NCBI GenBank assembly: GCA_945905925.1
Contig: CAMDQN010000015.1
Coordinates: 1 to 64,000 of the forward strand
Length of the DNA: 64,000 bases
Origin: Singulisphaera sp. GP187
GTDB taxonomy: Bacteria; Planctomycetota; Planctomycetia; Gemmatales; Gemmataceae
Reading direction: 5' to 3'
Made by a program: the position numbers and the translations under genes. Of the stretch, positions 1 to 11,033 are shown piece after piece. The notes under the pieces are model-generated. The model saw only the letters and a program-made list of their open reading frames with translations, made no database searches and was not told where the DNA came from. Within the stretch, counting starts at the first letter, position 1; each line of letters begins with the position of its first letter.

Positions 1-196
1 TTGACACGGGAAACCTTGGAAAACTCAGCGGTTTTCGTTTGGGTGGGATGCGGGTTGATGGCTGAAACTATTCGGTCGCCTGAGTCACAAACCATTCCCC
101 ACATTGCACTTGCTATGTCAACTCCAAAGATGTCATGAACTGTCAGCCCTTACGGTCGCGGCTCGGACCAGACGCTACACATTCACTGAAAGCGTT
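1..196. other. Left edge, no gene seen
   Basis: This stretch lies downstream of the pstCA stop. I see no convincing reading frame with family-like sequence, no tRNA-like fold and no strong terminator stem. It may hold the 3' end signals of the pst operon or the upstream part of a gene outside the window. Confidence 0.4.
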
Positions 197-2065
197 CTAG
201 TCCGCGCGAGCGGCAGCCACGACGCGCTTACCGGCCAGCAGGCGGACGCCGACGTTCAGGCACAACACCACCACGACCAACACAAACGCTCCGGCCCACG
301 CGAGGTTCTTCCGCACCTCGTCGGGCTTCGTCGCGAAGTCGTACACGTAGTACGGCAGCGACGGCGTCGGGTCGGAGAACGATCGCGCCAGGAACTGCGA
401 CCCACGCGCGGTCAGGATGAGTGGGGCCGTCTCGCCCGCGATGCGCCCCACCGCCAGCAACACACCGGTGACGATCGCCGGCAGCGCCGCGGGTAGCACA
501 ACCTTCAGAACGGTCTGCCAGCGGCTCGCACCCAGCGCGTAACTCGCTTCGCGCAAATTGTGCGGAACCAGTCGCATGGACTCTTCCGCCGAGCGGATCA
601 CCACGGGGAGCATCATCACGCCCAGCGCGAACGCCCCGGCCCACGCCGAATAGCCCCACCCGCGTTCGCCCGGCGCGAGCCAGAACGGGAACACGAGCAG
701 CGCGTACGCAAATACGCCGACGACGATGGACGGGACGTTGCCGAGCATTTCGGCCACGAACCGCACCGGGGCGACGAGCCGGTGCTTCCGGTACTCGCTC
801 AGGAGGATCGCGGCCATTAGCCCGACCGGAATGGCGAACACCGACGCCAGCCCGACGAGCGTCAGACTGCCGATCAGCGCGTGATAAAGACCCGGCGGAT
901 CGTCGTTCGGGAGGTTGGTGAAGAACGACACCTTCACCTGCCCGGCGCCCTTGTAAGTGATGTAACCGAGGATCAGGAACAGCGGCACGACAGTGAGGAA
1001 CTGACACAGCCACAGCGCCCACGTCATGAAGCGGTCGGCGCGGGCAGCGCGCCAGCGGGCGCGGGCGGCCCGGTCCGCGGAAGCCGCGACTTCGGCCGAG
1101 GTCGGCGGGGTCGGTTCGTCGGGCACGTTGATCGGGCGCCCGCTCCGCGCCCGCGGTGCCGACGCCCACCGCAACAACACCCGCGCGCCGACGTTCATTA
1201 TGAGGGCGATCACCAACAACAGAAGCCCCAGGGTGATGAGCACGGCGCGTTTCGTTACGTCCGCGGGGCCGGTTTCGTGCAGTTGCTTCGCGATGATGCT
1301 CGGGATCGAGTCGCCGGTCGCGGAGGGCGAGAAATCGAGGTACTGGGCATTACCAATCACCATCGTCACGGCCATCGTCTCACCGGCCGCGCGGCCGAGC
1401 GCGAGAATACACGCGGCGATGATGCCCGGTCGCGCGTACGGCAGAACTACTTTCCAGATGGTCTGCCAGCGGGTCGCGCCGAGCGCGAGCGCGCCTTCGC
1501 GCTGCGACCGGGGAACCGCCTGGCACACGTCGAAACTGAGTGCCGTGATGTACGGCAAGATCATCACCGCGAGCACCAACCCAGCCGCGACGATGCCCTC
1601 ACCGGACTGATTGTTGAACCCGAACAGCGAGTAGGCCGGTGCCAGCCCGCGCCGGGCGAGGAACTCAAGCGCCCAGAACCCGAAGATGACGCTCGGAATC
1701 GCGGCGAGCAGTTCGAGCAGGAACGAGCTGATTTTGCGCACGCGTGGCGACGCGATTTCGGAGAGGTACGCCGCGGCCCCGACGCCGAGCGGCACAGCGA
1801 CGACCATCGCGATCAACGACGTGGCGACCGTGCCGTAGATGAACAGGATCGCCCCGTAAGAGCCTTCGTTCGGGTTCCAATCAGAACTGGTCAAGATGCG
1901 AAGTTCGCCGATCCGCGAGAGTGCTGGCCACGCCTGGCCCACCAGCACCGCGACGAGCGCCGCGGCCACCGACAGGACGAAAATCCCCGCCCCCTGACCG
2001 AGCCCGAGGAACACGCGATCGCCCCACGACGATGGCGACGAACGGGGCGCAGCGGGTGCGTTCAT
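197..2065 (-). CDS. pstCA: Fused phosphate ABC transporter permease PstC-PstA
   Basis: Inner-membrane permease of the high-affinity phosphate importer, with both permease halves in one chain of 622 residues. Residues about 20-310 are PstC-like and 340-622 are PstA-like. Each half carries the cytoplasmic EAA loop that docks on the ATPase: EGALALGATRW in the first and REASYALGASRW in the second. A hydrophilic linker rich in Ala and Arg (about 320-365) joins them. The start was set at the ATG giving MNAPAAPRSS, because the open frame upstream runs through a palindromic repeat and has no family sequence. PstC and PstA are usually separate polypeptides of about 300 residues each. The gene follows pstS on the same strand across a repeat-filled gap of 245 bp; pstB is divergent. 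Family identification is firm; the fusion is seen directly because the frame is uninterrupted. Confidence 0.93.
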   Translation of the reverse strand: MNAPAAPRSSPSSWGDRVFLGLGQGAGIFVLSVAAALVAVLVGQAWPALSRIGELRILTSSDWNPNEGSYGAILFIYGTVATSLIAMVVAVPLGVGAAAYLSEIASPRVRKISSFLLELLAAIPSVIFGFWALEFLARRGLAPAYSLFGFNNQSGEGIVAAGLVLAVMILPYITALSFDVCQAVPRSQREGALALGATRWQTIWKVVLPYARPGIIAACILALGRAAGETMAVTMVIGNAQYLDFSPSATGDSIPSIIAKQLHETGPADVTKRAVLITLGLLLLVIALIMNVGARVLLRWASAPRARSGRPINVPDEPTPPTSAEVAASADRAARARWRAARADRFMTWALWLCQFLTVVPLFLILGYITYKGAGQVKVSFFTNLPNDDPPGLYHALIGSLTLVGLASVFAIPVGLMAAILLSEYRKHRLVAPVRFVAEMLGNVPSIVVGVFAYALLVFPFWLAPGERGWGYSAWAGAFALGVMMLPVVIRSAEESMRLVPHNLREASYALGASRWQTVLKVVLPAALPAIVTGVLLAVGRIAGETAPLILTARGSQFLARSFSDPTPSLPYYVYDFATKPDEVRKNLAWAGAFVLVVVVLCLNVGVRLLAGKRVVAAARAD

Positions 2066-2082
2066 AAGGGAGTTGTAGGTTC

Positions 2083-2309
2083 GTCTTGTAGGGTGGGACA
2101 AGGCTCTGCGCCGTCCCACGTTTGTCACCAGGAAGAAAGTCGGGCCCGCGACGACTCCACGACGAAACGTGGGTAGCGTCTCGGTTTGAGTTGTGGTGCA
2201 GGCGTCTGCGTGCATTACTCCAGCAGGCGAGACACCTGCACCACAAAAGGCAAACGCAGACACTACCGAAACGTGGGACGGCGCAGCGCCTTGTCCCACC
2301 CTACAAGAC
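2083..2309. repeat. Nested palindromic repeats between pstCA and pstS
   Basis: Two inverted copies of a unit of about 40 bp containing GTAGGGTGGGACAAGGC lie at 2083-2123 and 2270-2309. Each copy can also fold on itself (GTGGGAC with GTCCCAC). Between them, at 2193-2244, is a different palindrome with ends GTGGTGCAGG and CCTGCACCAC, which recurs at 29941-29994. The right-hand copy stops one base before the pstS stop codon. This could act as a processing or attenuation hairpin in the pstS-pstCA transcript, leaving the binding protein in excess over the permease, but that is inference. Confidence 0.85.
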
Positions 2310-2310
2310 A

Positions 2311-3369
2311 TCACTCAAACGTGACAGTGGCGAGCAACTCCGCCGCCTTCTTCGTGAGGTCCGCGGGAAGCGGGGCGTAGTCGAGTTCGGTCGCGAACGC
2401 CTGCCCGTCGCTTGTCGCCCACTTGAGGAACTCCACGATCACCGGCCCCTTGTCCTTCGGCAACTTCTTGAAGAAAATCGCGTAGCTCGCGCCGACGATC
2501 GGGTACGCGTCGTCGCCGTCCGCATCGGTGAACGAGAACGCCAGCGAATGCAGTGAGTACGGTTCTTTGTCCTGCTTCACCTTCATCGCCGCGTCCACGG
2601 CCGCAGTCACGGTAGTGGCGTCTGGAACAACCGGTTTGTTGGCCTTGTTAATCAGCGTGGCGAACGCGATCCCGCTCTTCTTCGCGTAGGCGAGTTCGAC
2701 GTAGCCAATGGTGTTGGGCGTGTTCTTCACGGCCTCTGCGACGCCGTCGTTGCCCTGCTTGCCGTCCACACCCGGCGGCCACTTCGGAGACTTACTCGTA
2801 CCCGGAGCCTTCGCGAACTCCGAACTGCGTTTGCTCAGATACTCGGTGAAGATGCTCGTCGTCCCGCTCGAGTCGGACCGGCACACCGGCGCGATGTCCT
2901 TGTCCGGCAGCGCGACGCCGGGGTTCAGTTTCGCGATCGCCGGGTTGTTCCACTTCGTCACCTTCTTCAGGTAGATGTCGGCCAGCACCTCACCGTTCAG
3001 TTTCAGATCCTTGACACCGTCCAGGTTGTAGAGGACCGCCACGGCCCCGATCGTGACCGGGACGTGAACCACCTCGCCCCCGGCCGTCTTCGCGGCCTCG
3101 ATTTCCTTCGCGTTCATCGGCGTGTCCGAACAGCCAAAGTCAATGTTCCGGGAGGTGACGTTCGAGATGCCGTAGCCGGACCCCTTCGCCACGTAGTCGA
3201 TCTCGACATTCTTGGCCTTCTTGTACTCGCCCGACCACTTCTGCATCAGCGGATCAACGAACGTAGCGCCGCCAGCGCTGATTCGCGGGGCGTTCGACGA
3301 ACCCTTACCGCACCCACCCGTGAACGGAAGTGCGAACACGAGCAGAGCGAGCAGCAAAAGGCAGCGCAT
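2311..3369 (-). CDS. pstS: Phosphate-binding lipoprotein PstS
   Basis: Solute-binding subunit that captures phosphate outside the cytoplasmic membrane and delivers it to PstCA. The protein has 352 residues. It starts MRCLLLLALLVFALP, a lipoprotein signal with the acylated cysteine at position 20 (TGGC). The PstS ligand loops are present: SAGGATFVDPLMQKW after the signal, KGSGYGISN, FGCSDTPM and RSDSSGTTSIF. A longer open frame exists upstream, but this ATG directly precedes the signal peptide. The gene is first in the minus-strand pair pstS-pstCA and is divergent from pstB. No sequence I can call a Pho box with confidence was found in the shared 207-bp gap. Confidence 0.95.
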   Translation of the reverse strand: MRCLLLLALLVFALPFTGGCGKGSSNAPRISAGGATFVDPLMQKWSGEYKKAKNVEIDYVAKGSGYGISNVTSRNIDFGCSDTPMNAKEIEAAKTAGGEVVHVPVTIGAVAVLYNLDGVKDLKLNGEVLADIYLKKVTKWNNPAIAKLNPGVALPDKDIAPVCRSDSSGTTSIFTEYLSKRSSEFAKAPGTSKSPKWPPGVDGKQGNDGVAEAVKNTPNTIGYVELAYAKKSGIAFATLINKANKPVVPDATTVTAAVDAAMKVKQDKEPYSLHSLAFSFTDADGDDAYPIVGASYAIFFKKLPKDKGPVIVEFLKWATSDGQAFATELDYAPLPADLTKKAAELLATVTFE

Positions 3370-3576
3370 AAGGTTGTCTCTGAGCGAGTTGAAAATCAGT
3401 TCAGATATTGTCAACTTATCGCCCGCTAACTCGCGGTGCGCGAAGGTTTGATGAAGACCCGGCACGAGTGCGCGATGGCACTCCGGACCATCATTCTATC
3501 TTCTTCGATTCTTCACACTTGTCAGGTAGAACAAACTCAGTAAGCACGTCGGCCAAAACGAGAACCAATCGTGAAC
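3370..3576. promoter_or_regulatory. Divergent promoter region between pstS and pstB
   Basis: This gap separates the divergent pstS and pstB starts and must hold promoters for both. It is more AT-rich than the surrounding genes (around 3375-3425 and 3490-3540). Phosphate genes are usually controlled by PhoB, but I could not see a pair of direct repeats matching a Pho box. Confidence 0.4.
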
Positions 3577-4398
3577 ATGACCCTCCCGACTTTAGCCAGG
3601 CCGCACTCCGCGAAGGCCACGGACGCGTTCCCGGTCGCGAAGGCGACGGAGAAGATCGCGGTTCGCGACGTGAACTTCTGGTACGGTGCGAAGCAGGCGC
3701 TGTTCGACATCAACCTGAGCGTACCGGAATGCTCGGTGGTCGCGTTCATCGGACCGAGCGGGTGCGGCAAAAGCACGCTGTTGCGCCTCGTTAACCGGAT
3801 GAATGACTTGATCGAAGGCACACGGCTGACCGGTCAAATCCGGCTCGACGATCAAGACATCTACGCGGCCGATCAGGACGTGGTCGGCCTGCGCCGGCGC
3901 ACCGGGATGGTGTTCCAGAAGTCGAACCCGTTCCCGAAGTCGATTTACGAGAACGTCGCCTACGGCCCGCGAATCGCTGGCGAACGGAACCGCGCCCGGC
4001 TCGACGAGACCGTCACGCGGTGCCTGCAGCGCGCGGCGCTGTGGAACGAAGTCAAGGACCGGCTCGGCGCCAGCGCGCTGGAACTGTCCGGCGGTCAGCA
4101 GCAACGGCTCTGTATCGCGCGTGCTCTCGCCACCGAGCCGGAAGTGCTCCTCATGGACGAACCGGCCAGCGCGCTGGACCCGAAGAGCACGCAGGCGGTC
4201 GAAGATTTGATCGCGGAACTGAAACGCGATTACACGATCGTGATCGTCACGCACAACATGCAACAAGCGGCCCGTGTCTCCGACCAGACCGCGTTCTTCT
4301 TCGAGGGGAAACTGATCGAGAGCGGCGCGACGGAACAGGTGTTCCGCCGGCCGCGCGAGAAGCAGACCGAGGACTACATCACCGGGCGTTTCGGCTGA
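3577..4398 (+). CDS. pstB: Phosphate ABC transporter ATPase PstB
   Basis: Cytoplasmic ATPase that powers phosphate import through PstCA. The protein has 273 residues, slightly longer than typical PstB because of an N-terminal extension of about 25 residues before [11 protein letters not shown]. The Walker A motif is GPSGCGKST, the ABC signature is LSGGQQQR, Walker B is LLMDEP and the switch histidine lies in [12 protein letters not shown] two codons upstream (3571) is an alternative start. It stands alone on the plus strand, divergent from pstS-pstCA. PhoU, which often closes pst operons, is not in the window. Confidence 0.94.
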   Translation: MTLPTLARPHSAKATDAFPVAKATEKIAVRDVNFWYGAKQALFDINLSVPECSVVAFIGPSGCGKSTLLRLVNRMNDLIEGTRLTGQIRLDDQDIYAADQDVVGLRRRTGMVFQKSNPFPKSIYENVAYGPRIAGERNRARLDETVTRCLQRAALWNEVKDRLGASALELSGGQQQRLCIARALATEPEVLLMDEPASALDPKSTQAVEDLIAELKRDYTIVIVTHNMQQAARVSDQTAFFFEGKLIESGATEQVFRRPREKQTEDYITGRFG

Positions 4399-4419
4399 TC
4401 GCGGCGCGAACTGGCTTTG

Positions 4420-4489
4420 ACGAACGGCCAGCGTAAGTTGGTTGGTGGGACGCATCACTCTCACCAGCCAGTTTACGCTGGCCGTTCGT
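4420..4489. repeat. Palindromic repeat, 17-bp perfect arms
   Basis: Arms ACGAACGGCCAGCGTAA (4420-4436) and its exact complement (4473-4489) lie between pstB and the next gene, ending 11 bp before the downstream ATG. It may terminate pstB transcription. It belongs to the general pattern of palindromes in gaps here. Confidence 0.8.
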
Positions 4490-4500
4490 TTGGTCACACC

Positions 4501-5529
4501 ATGAAAGCCATTCAGCTCGAACAGCCCAAAGCGTTTCGCGAGATCGACATCCCCGAGCCGGCGCAACCGGGACCGGGCGATGCGGTCGTGAAGGTGTTTC
4601 GCGTCGGCGTGTGCGGCACCGACTACAGCGGTTACCTCGGCAAGATGCCGTTCTTCAGCTACCCGCGAATCCCGGGTCACGAACTCGGCGTGGAAGTGGT
4701 CGCGGTCGGCGACGGCGTCACCAACGTGAAGGTGGGCGATAAGGCCGCGGTCGAGCCTTACATCAACTGCCAAAAGTGTTACTCGTGTACCCGCGGGCAC
4801 ACCAACTGCTGCGAAAACCATCTGACACTCGGCGTTCACGTTGACGGCGGTTTGCGCCCGCTGTTCACGGTACCCGCACGGAAACTGCACGTCTCCACGA
4901 AGCTCACGTTCGAGCAACTGGCGCTGGTGGAAACGCTCGGCATCGGCCTCCACGCCATTAATCGTTCCAACCCGCGCGCAGACGAAACCGTGTTCGTGAT
5001 CGGGGCCGGGCCTATCGGCCTGAGCGTAATCGAATTCGCGAAGCTGGCCGGCAGCCGCATTATCGTGATGGACTTGAACGAGCAACGTCTGGCGTTCGTG
5101 CGCGACAAGATGGGCGTGACCGAAACGATTCTCTCGAAGGGCGTTCTCGAAGACGACGTGAAGACGTTCACCGAATTGACCGGCGGAAAACTCGGCAACG
5201 TGGTGGTGGACGCGACCGGCAGCGCGCGGAGCATGAACACCGCGTACAACTTCGTCGGCTTCACCGGTCGGCTGGTGTGGGTCGGCATCACGCAAGACAC
5301 ACTGTCGTTCACGCAACCGCTGATGCACCGTCGCGAGATGACGTTCATGGCGAGCCGCAACGCGCTGAGCCACGAGTTCACTCGCATCATCCGACTGATC
5401 GAAGGCGGGATGCTGGACACACGCCCGTGGGTGACACACCGTGCCTCGATCGCGGACCTGATCGGCGTGTTCCCGACGTGGCTGAAGCCGGAAACCGGCG
5501 TCGTGAAGGCGATGGTCGAGGTGAGTTAA
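4501..5529 (+). CDS. Zinc-dependent alcohol/polyol dehydrogenase (MDR family)
   Basis: Medium-chain dehydrogenase/reductase of 342 residues that should oxidise an alcohol or polyol with NAD(P). Catalytic zinc ligands are the Cys in VGVCGTD and the His-Glu in PGHELG. The structural zinc loop is CQKCYSCTRGHTNCC, with the four-cysteine spacing of zinc-containing members. The Rossmann nucleotide site is VIGAGPIGLSV, followed by an acidic residue in MDLNEQR. The domain order (GroES-like fold, then Rossmann fold) and length are standard. The start is the ATG just after the palindrome at 4420-4489. Sequence style resembles the sorbitol/threonine dehydrogenase branch, but substrate cannot be assigned. 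It appears monocistronic. Confidence 0.88.
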   Translation: MKAIQLEQPKAFREIDIPEPAQPGPGDAVVKVFRVGVCGTDYSGYLGKMPFFSYPRIPGHELGVEVVAVGDGVTNVKVGDKAAVEPYINCQKCYSCTRGHTNCCENHLTLGVHVDGGLRPLFTVPARKLHVSTKLTFEQLALVETLGIGLHAINRSNPRADETVFVIGAGPIGLSVIEFAKLAGSRIIVMDLNEQRLAFVRDKMGVTETILSKGVLEDDVKTFTELTGGKLGNVVVDATGSARSMNTAYNFVGFTGRLVWVGITQDTLSFTQPLMHRREMTFMASRNALSHEFTRIIRLIEGGMLDTRPWVTHRASIADLIGVFPTWLKPETGVVKAMVEVS

Positions 5530-5577
5530 GCGAGTGGCCCCGCCGGGACCACCGCTAAACAGCGATGCGAAGAGAGG

Positions 5578-6492
5578 TCACTTCTTTTCATTGCCCGGGT
5601 TTGATGAAGCCTTTGCCTTCTCCAACAGTCCGCGTGATTTCATCCAGTCGCCAGCACGGTCGGGCCAACTCGCGCACGGGTGCGGCACCTTCTTCATGCC
5701 GTAGCCGTGGCCGCCGGTCGCGTAGAGGTGTAATTCCGCGGGTGCGCCGGCTTTCTTCAACGCCATGTACAGCGCGACGCTCCCCTCACTCGTCACCGGG
5801 TCGTCGGACGAGTGCGCGAAGAACATCGGTGGCGAATCTTTCTTCACCTCGAACTCCGGTTTGAGCGCGCCGCCTTTGTCGGTGAGGTACGCGGGGTACA
5901 CGAGAACCGCGAAACTCGGTTCATGAGAGAAGACTTCGTCCACCTTATCGACCTTGTCGTACAGCCGCTTCTTGGTGAGCGCCGTGCAAACGGTGAGGTG
6001 ACCGCCAGCGGAGAAACCGAGCATCCCAACCCGCGCCGGGTCGATGCCGAGTTCCTTCTGCATGCTCCGCACAAGGCTGATCGCGCGCTGCGCGTCCTGT
6101 ACCATCGCAAGGTTGTCCGGCGTCTGCGCTTCGCGCTTCGGAACGCGGTACTTGAGCAGCACAGCGGTGACACCGAGTTTGTTCAGCCACTCGCACACAT
6201 CAGAGCCTTCGTGCTCGATGGCGAGAATGTTGTACCCGCCGCCGGGCGTGACGATGATCGCGGTGCCGTTCGCTTTGTCTTTGGACGGCGAGTAGATGGT
6301 GATGGTCGGTTCGCTCACGTTCGCGAGCCGCTTCACGTCAAGTTGGCCTTTCTTCGTTTCGAGATACTTCTCGGCGCCGATGTCTTTCGTCTCGCCTGGC
6401 GCCTTGCCGGGCCAGAGTTTCACGGGGTCTGCCCCTTGGGCAGATAGTGTGAGTGCGAGTGTGAATGCGAGTGAGAACCACAGACGAGCCAT
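5578..6492 (-). CDS. Secreted alpha/beta hydrolase (esterase/xylanase-like)
   Basis: Predicted exported esterase of 304 residues. Residues 1-20 form a signal peptide ending at about SAQGA. The oxyanion-hole motif is PGGGYNI and the nucleophile elbow is GFSAGGH. A likely acid and base follow in HSSDDPVTSEGS and GGHGYGM. This arrangement matches the acetyl-xylan-esterase-like hydrolases common in planctomycetes, in the BD-FAE/Abhydrolase_3 group. It lies 44 bp downstream of the minus-strand sulfatase gene, so the two may be co-transcribed and act on sulfated or acylated polysaccharides outside the cytoplasm. Exact substrate is unknown. Confidence 0.85.
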   Translation of the reverse strand: MARLWFSLAFTLALTLSAQGADPVKLWPGKAPGETKDIGAEKYLETKKGQLDVKRLANVSEPTITIYSPSKDKANGTAIIVTPGGGYNILAIEHEGSDVCEWLNKLGVTAVLLKYRVPKREAQTPDNLAMVQDAQRAISLVRSMQKELGIDPARVGMLGFSAGGHLTVCTALTKKRLYDKVDKVDEVFSHEPSFAVLVYPAYLTDKGGALKPEFEVKKDSPPMFFAHSSDDPVTSEGSVALYMALKKAGAPAELHLYATGGHGYGMKKVPHPCASWPDRAGDWMKSRGLLEKAKASSNPGNEKK

Positions 6493-6507
6493 GAAGCACC
6501 TCGATTG

Positions 6508-6533
6508 AGTTTAGCGTTCGTCCCGGAGGGACG
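6508..6533. repeat. Half-copy of the TTTAGCG palindrome family
   Basis: The gap between sulfatase and esterase contains TTTAGCGTTCGTCCCGGAGG followed by GACGA, with a small self-complementary core. It matches one arm of the family that appears complete at 26174, 27541, 49586 and 59113. It ends just before the sulfatase stop codon at 6537. Confidence 0.6.
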
Positions 6534-6536
6534 AAA

Positions 6537-8015
6537 TCACTTCTCTGGAAACACGTCCTTCTCCCCAATTGGCTTGCCCTCCCAGATGGGCACGCCGTCA
6601 GTGTACGTCAGAAGACGACCGGCACTGCCGGGCAACGGAGCGGCGCTCTTCGCCGGCGCCCACTTCGCCAACTCCTTCTTCACGTCGGTGAGCTTCAAGT
6701 CCTTCGCCCGGTTCGTCCACTCGTGCGGGTCAGTGTCACGGTCGTAGAGTTCCTCACTGCCGTCGGCGTAGACGATGTACCGCCACTTCTCGGTGCGCAC
6801 ACCGTGGTTACCGGGGTTGTGAGTGGTGATCGCGGGGCGAGTGCGCGCCGCCTTCGCGTCCTTCAACTGGGGCACCAGACTCAACCCCTCGTTCGCCTTG
6901 TTCGCGGGAAGTGAACACAGATCGAGAATCGTCGGGTACATGTCGAGCAGTTCAGCGGGGCGGTCGCACTTCGCGTTCGCGACGATACTCGGCCCTGCGA
7001 AGATCAGCGGCACACGCGTCGAACGCTCCCACAGCGTGTTCTTCCCGGTAATGCCTTTCTCGCCGAGGTGCCAACCGTGATCACTCCACAACACCACAAC
7101 GGTGTTCTTCTCCAGACCGCTCTCGCGCAGCGCATCGAGCACGCGACCCACTTGCGCATCGACGAAACTGATGCTCGCGAGATACGCACGCACGAGTGGC
7201 ACCCACTGCTTGCTCTCTTCGAGCCACTTCAATCGCGGTTCAGGTAACTTCCAGTGTAGGTACGACGCGAACCGCGGCAGGTCGTCGCGGTCGTCGGCCT
7301 TTACCTTCGGCAAGATGAGCTTGTCGGCGGGATAAAGATCGAACCACTTTTGCGGTGCGTAGCAAGGCACGTGCGGGTGCTGGAACCCGACCGCGAGGAA
7401 CCACGGGCCGCGCGGCGGCTCCTTGAGTTGCTTCGCGGCCCACGTCGCGATGTCGTAGTCGAAGCACTCTTCGTCCTTCTCCGGGAACGCACCCCAATCG
7501 ACGAGCGGGTGCGGATCAGGCGTCGTCACGAACTTCACCTTCGGTCGCGGTTGCATCACGCCCGGCGGACCGAACGTATCGACTTCCGGCGAGCGATCCG
7601 CTTTCGGCGGGTAGCCCCCGTGGAAGATTTTCCCCGTGCTGGTGGTGGCGTACCCGTTCTTCTTGAACCACTGGAAGATGGTCGCGTGATCCTTGAACTT
7701 CTCCGCGGTGCGGAACCACGGGCTCAGCGCGTACACGCCGGTTGTGGACGGCCGCAGCCCAGTCAGCAGGCTCGTGCGCGACGGGTTGCACAGCGGGCTT
7801 TGGCAATGCGCGTTCGTGAACGTGGTGCCGCGGGCCGCGAGTTTGTCGATGTTCGGCGTCTTCACCTGCGGATGCCCGCCGAGCGGCCCGACCCAGTCGT
7901 TCAGGTCGTCGATCGAGATGAACAGCACGTTCGGCTTCTCGGCGCTCTTGGCGAGCGGGGGGCGTAAGCCCCCTGATACAGTTACAACCAGAACGAGAGC
8001 GAGAATGCAGCGCAT
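6537..8015 (-). CDS. Secreted sulfatase, iduronate-2-sulfatase-like
   Basis: Sulfatase of 492 residues that should hydrolyse sulfate esters on polysaccharides in the periplasm or outside. The formylglycine site is Cys76 in CNPSRTSLLTG, the C-x-P-S-R signature. The metal-binding start of the domain is LFISIDDLND and later metal residues lie in WSDHGWHLGEKG. The domain style (DLNDWVGPLGGHPQ, VGFQHPHVP) fits iduronate-2-sulfatase relatives. The start gives MRCILALVLVVTV, a signal peptide. Residues 14-22 (SGGLRPPLA) are encoded by an arm of an intergenic palindrome family inserted in frame in the signal peptide region. The gene precedes the esterase on the same strand and is divergent from the DUF1549/1553 gene. 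Confidence 0.9.
   Translation of the reverse strand: MRCILALVLVVTVSGGLRPPLAKSAEKPNVLFISIDDLNDWVGPLGGHPQVKTPNIDKLAARGTTFTNAHCQSPLCNPSRTSLLTGLRPSTTGVYALSPWFRTAEKFKDHATIFQWFKKNGYATTSTGKIFHGGYPPKADRSPEVDTFGPPGVMQPRPKVKFVTTPDPHPLVDWGAFPEKDEECFDYDIATWAAKQLKEPPRGPWFLAVGFQHPHVPCYAPQKWFDLYPADKLILPKVKADDRDDLPRFASYLHWKLPEPRLKWLEESKQWVPLVRAYLASISFVDAQVGRVLDALRESGLEKNTVVVLWSDHGWHLGEKGITGKNTLWERSTRVPLIFAGPSIVANAKCDRPAELLDMYPTILDLCSLPANKANEGLSLVPQLKDAKAARTRPAITTHNPGNHGVRTEKWRYIVYADGSEELYDRDTDPHEWTNRAKDLKLTDVKKELAKWAPAKSAAPLPGSAGRLLTYTDGVPIWEGKPIGEKDVFPEK
7950..7976. repeat. In-frame repeat arm inside the sulfatase signal peptide
   Basis: The 27 bp (GGCGAGCGGGGGGCGTAAGC plus CCCCTGA) match the arms of the intergenic palindrome at 19135-19223. 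Read on the minus strand it is nine whole codons, giving SGGLRPPLA at residues 14-22 of the sulfatase. The length is a multiple of three, so the frame is kept. Confidence 0.8.
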
Positions 8016-8112
8016 GACGATTTCCGACGTGAACCGACCCGTGATGATACGGTACAATGCCGCGGCGCCCGCCATTGTGCCCCACCGCGCTCGCCACGAC
8101 AACGAGCTTTCC

Positions 8113-10971
<2,859 letters not shown>

Positions 10972-10984
10972 ATCGAGACCATCG

Positions 10985-11010
10985 TTTAGCGTGCGACCCG
11001 CAGGGGCGCC
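10985..11010. repeat. Half-copy of the TTTAGCG palindrome family
   Basis: The sequence TTTAGCGTGCGACCCGCAGG followed by GGCGCC lies in the 62-bp gap between the DUF1553 and DUF1080 genes. It is a single arm, with no complementary partner nearby. Confidence 0.65.
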
Positions 11011-11033
11011 GCCTCACCCCAAGAGATGTTCCC

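Noticed and set aside
881-2176. A 431-codon plus-strand frame opposite pstCA
   Set aside because: It is rich in Arg, His and Glu, typical of antisense translation of a membrane-protein gene, and its end runs into the repeat.
2083-2309. CRISPR-like array from repeated units
   Set aside because: The units are inverted, differ in type and have no regular spacers; they are palindromic elements.
3370-3576. Pho box upstream of pstS or pstB
   Set aside because: I looked for paired CTGTCAT-like repeats with helical spacing and found only loose matches such as TTGTCAAC, not enough to call.
3592-5439. A 615-codon minus-strand open frame opposite pstB and the dehydrogenase
   Set aside because: It mirrors two genes with intact catalytic motifs; its own translation has no recognisable domain and runs through a palindrome.
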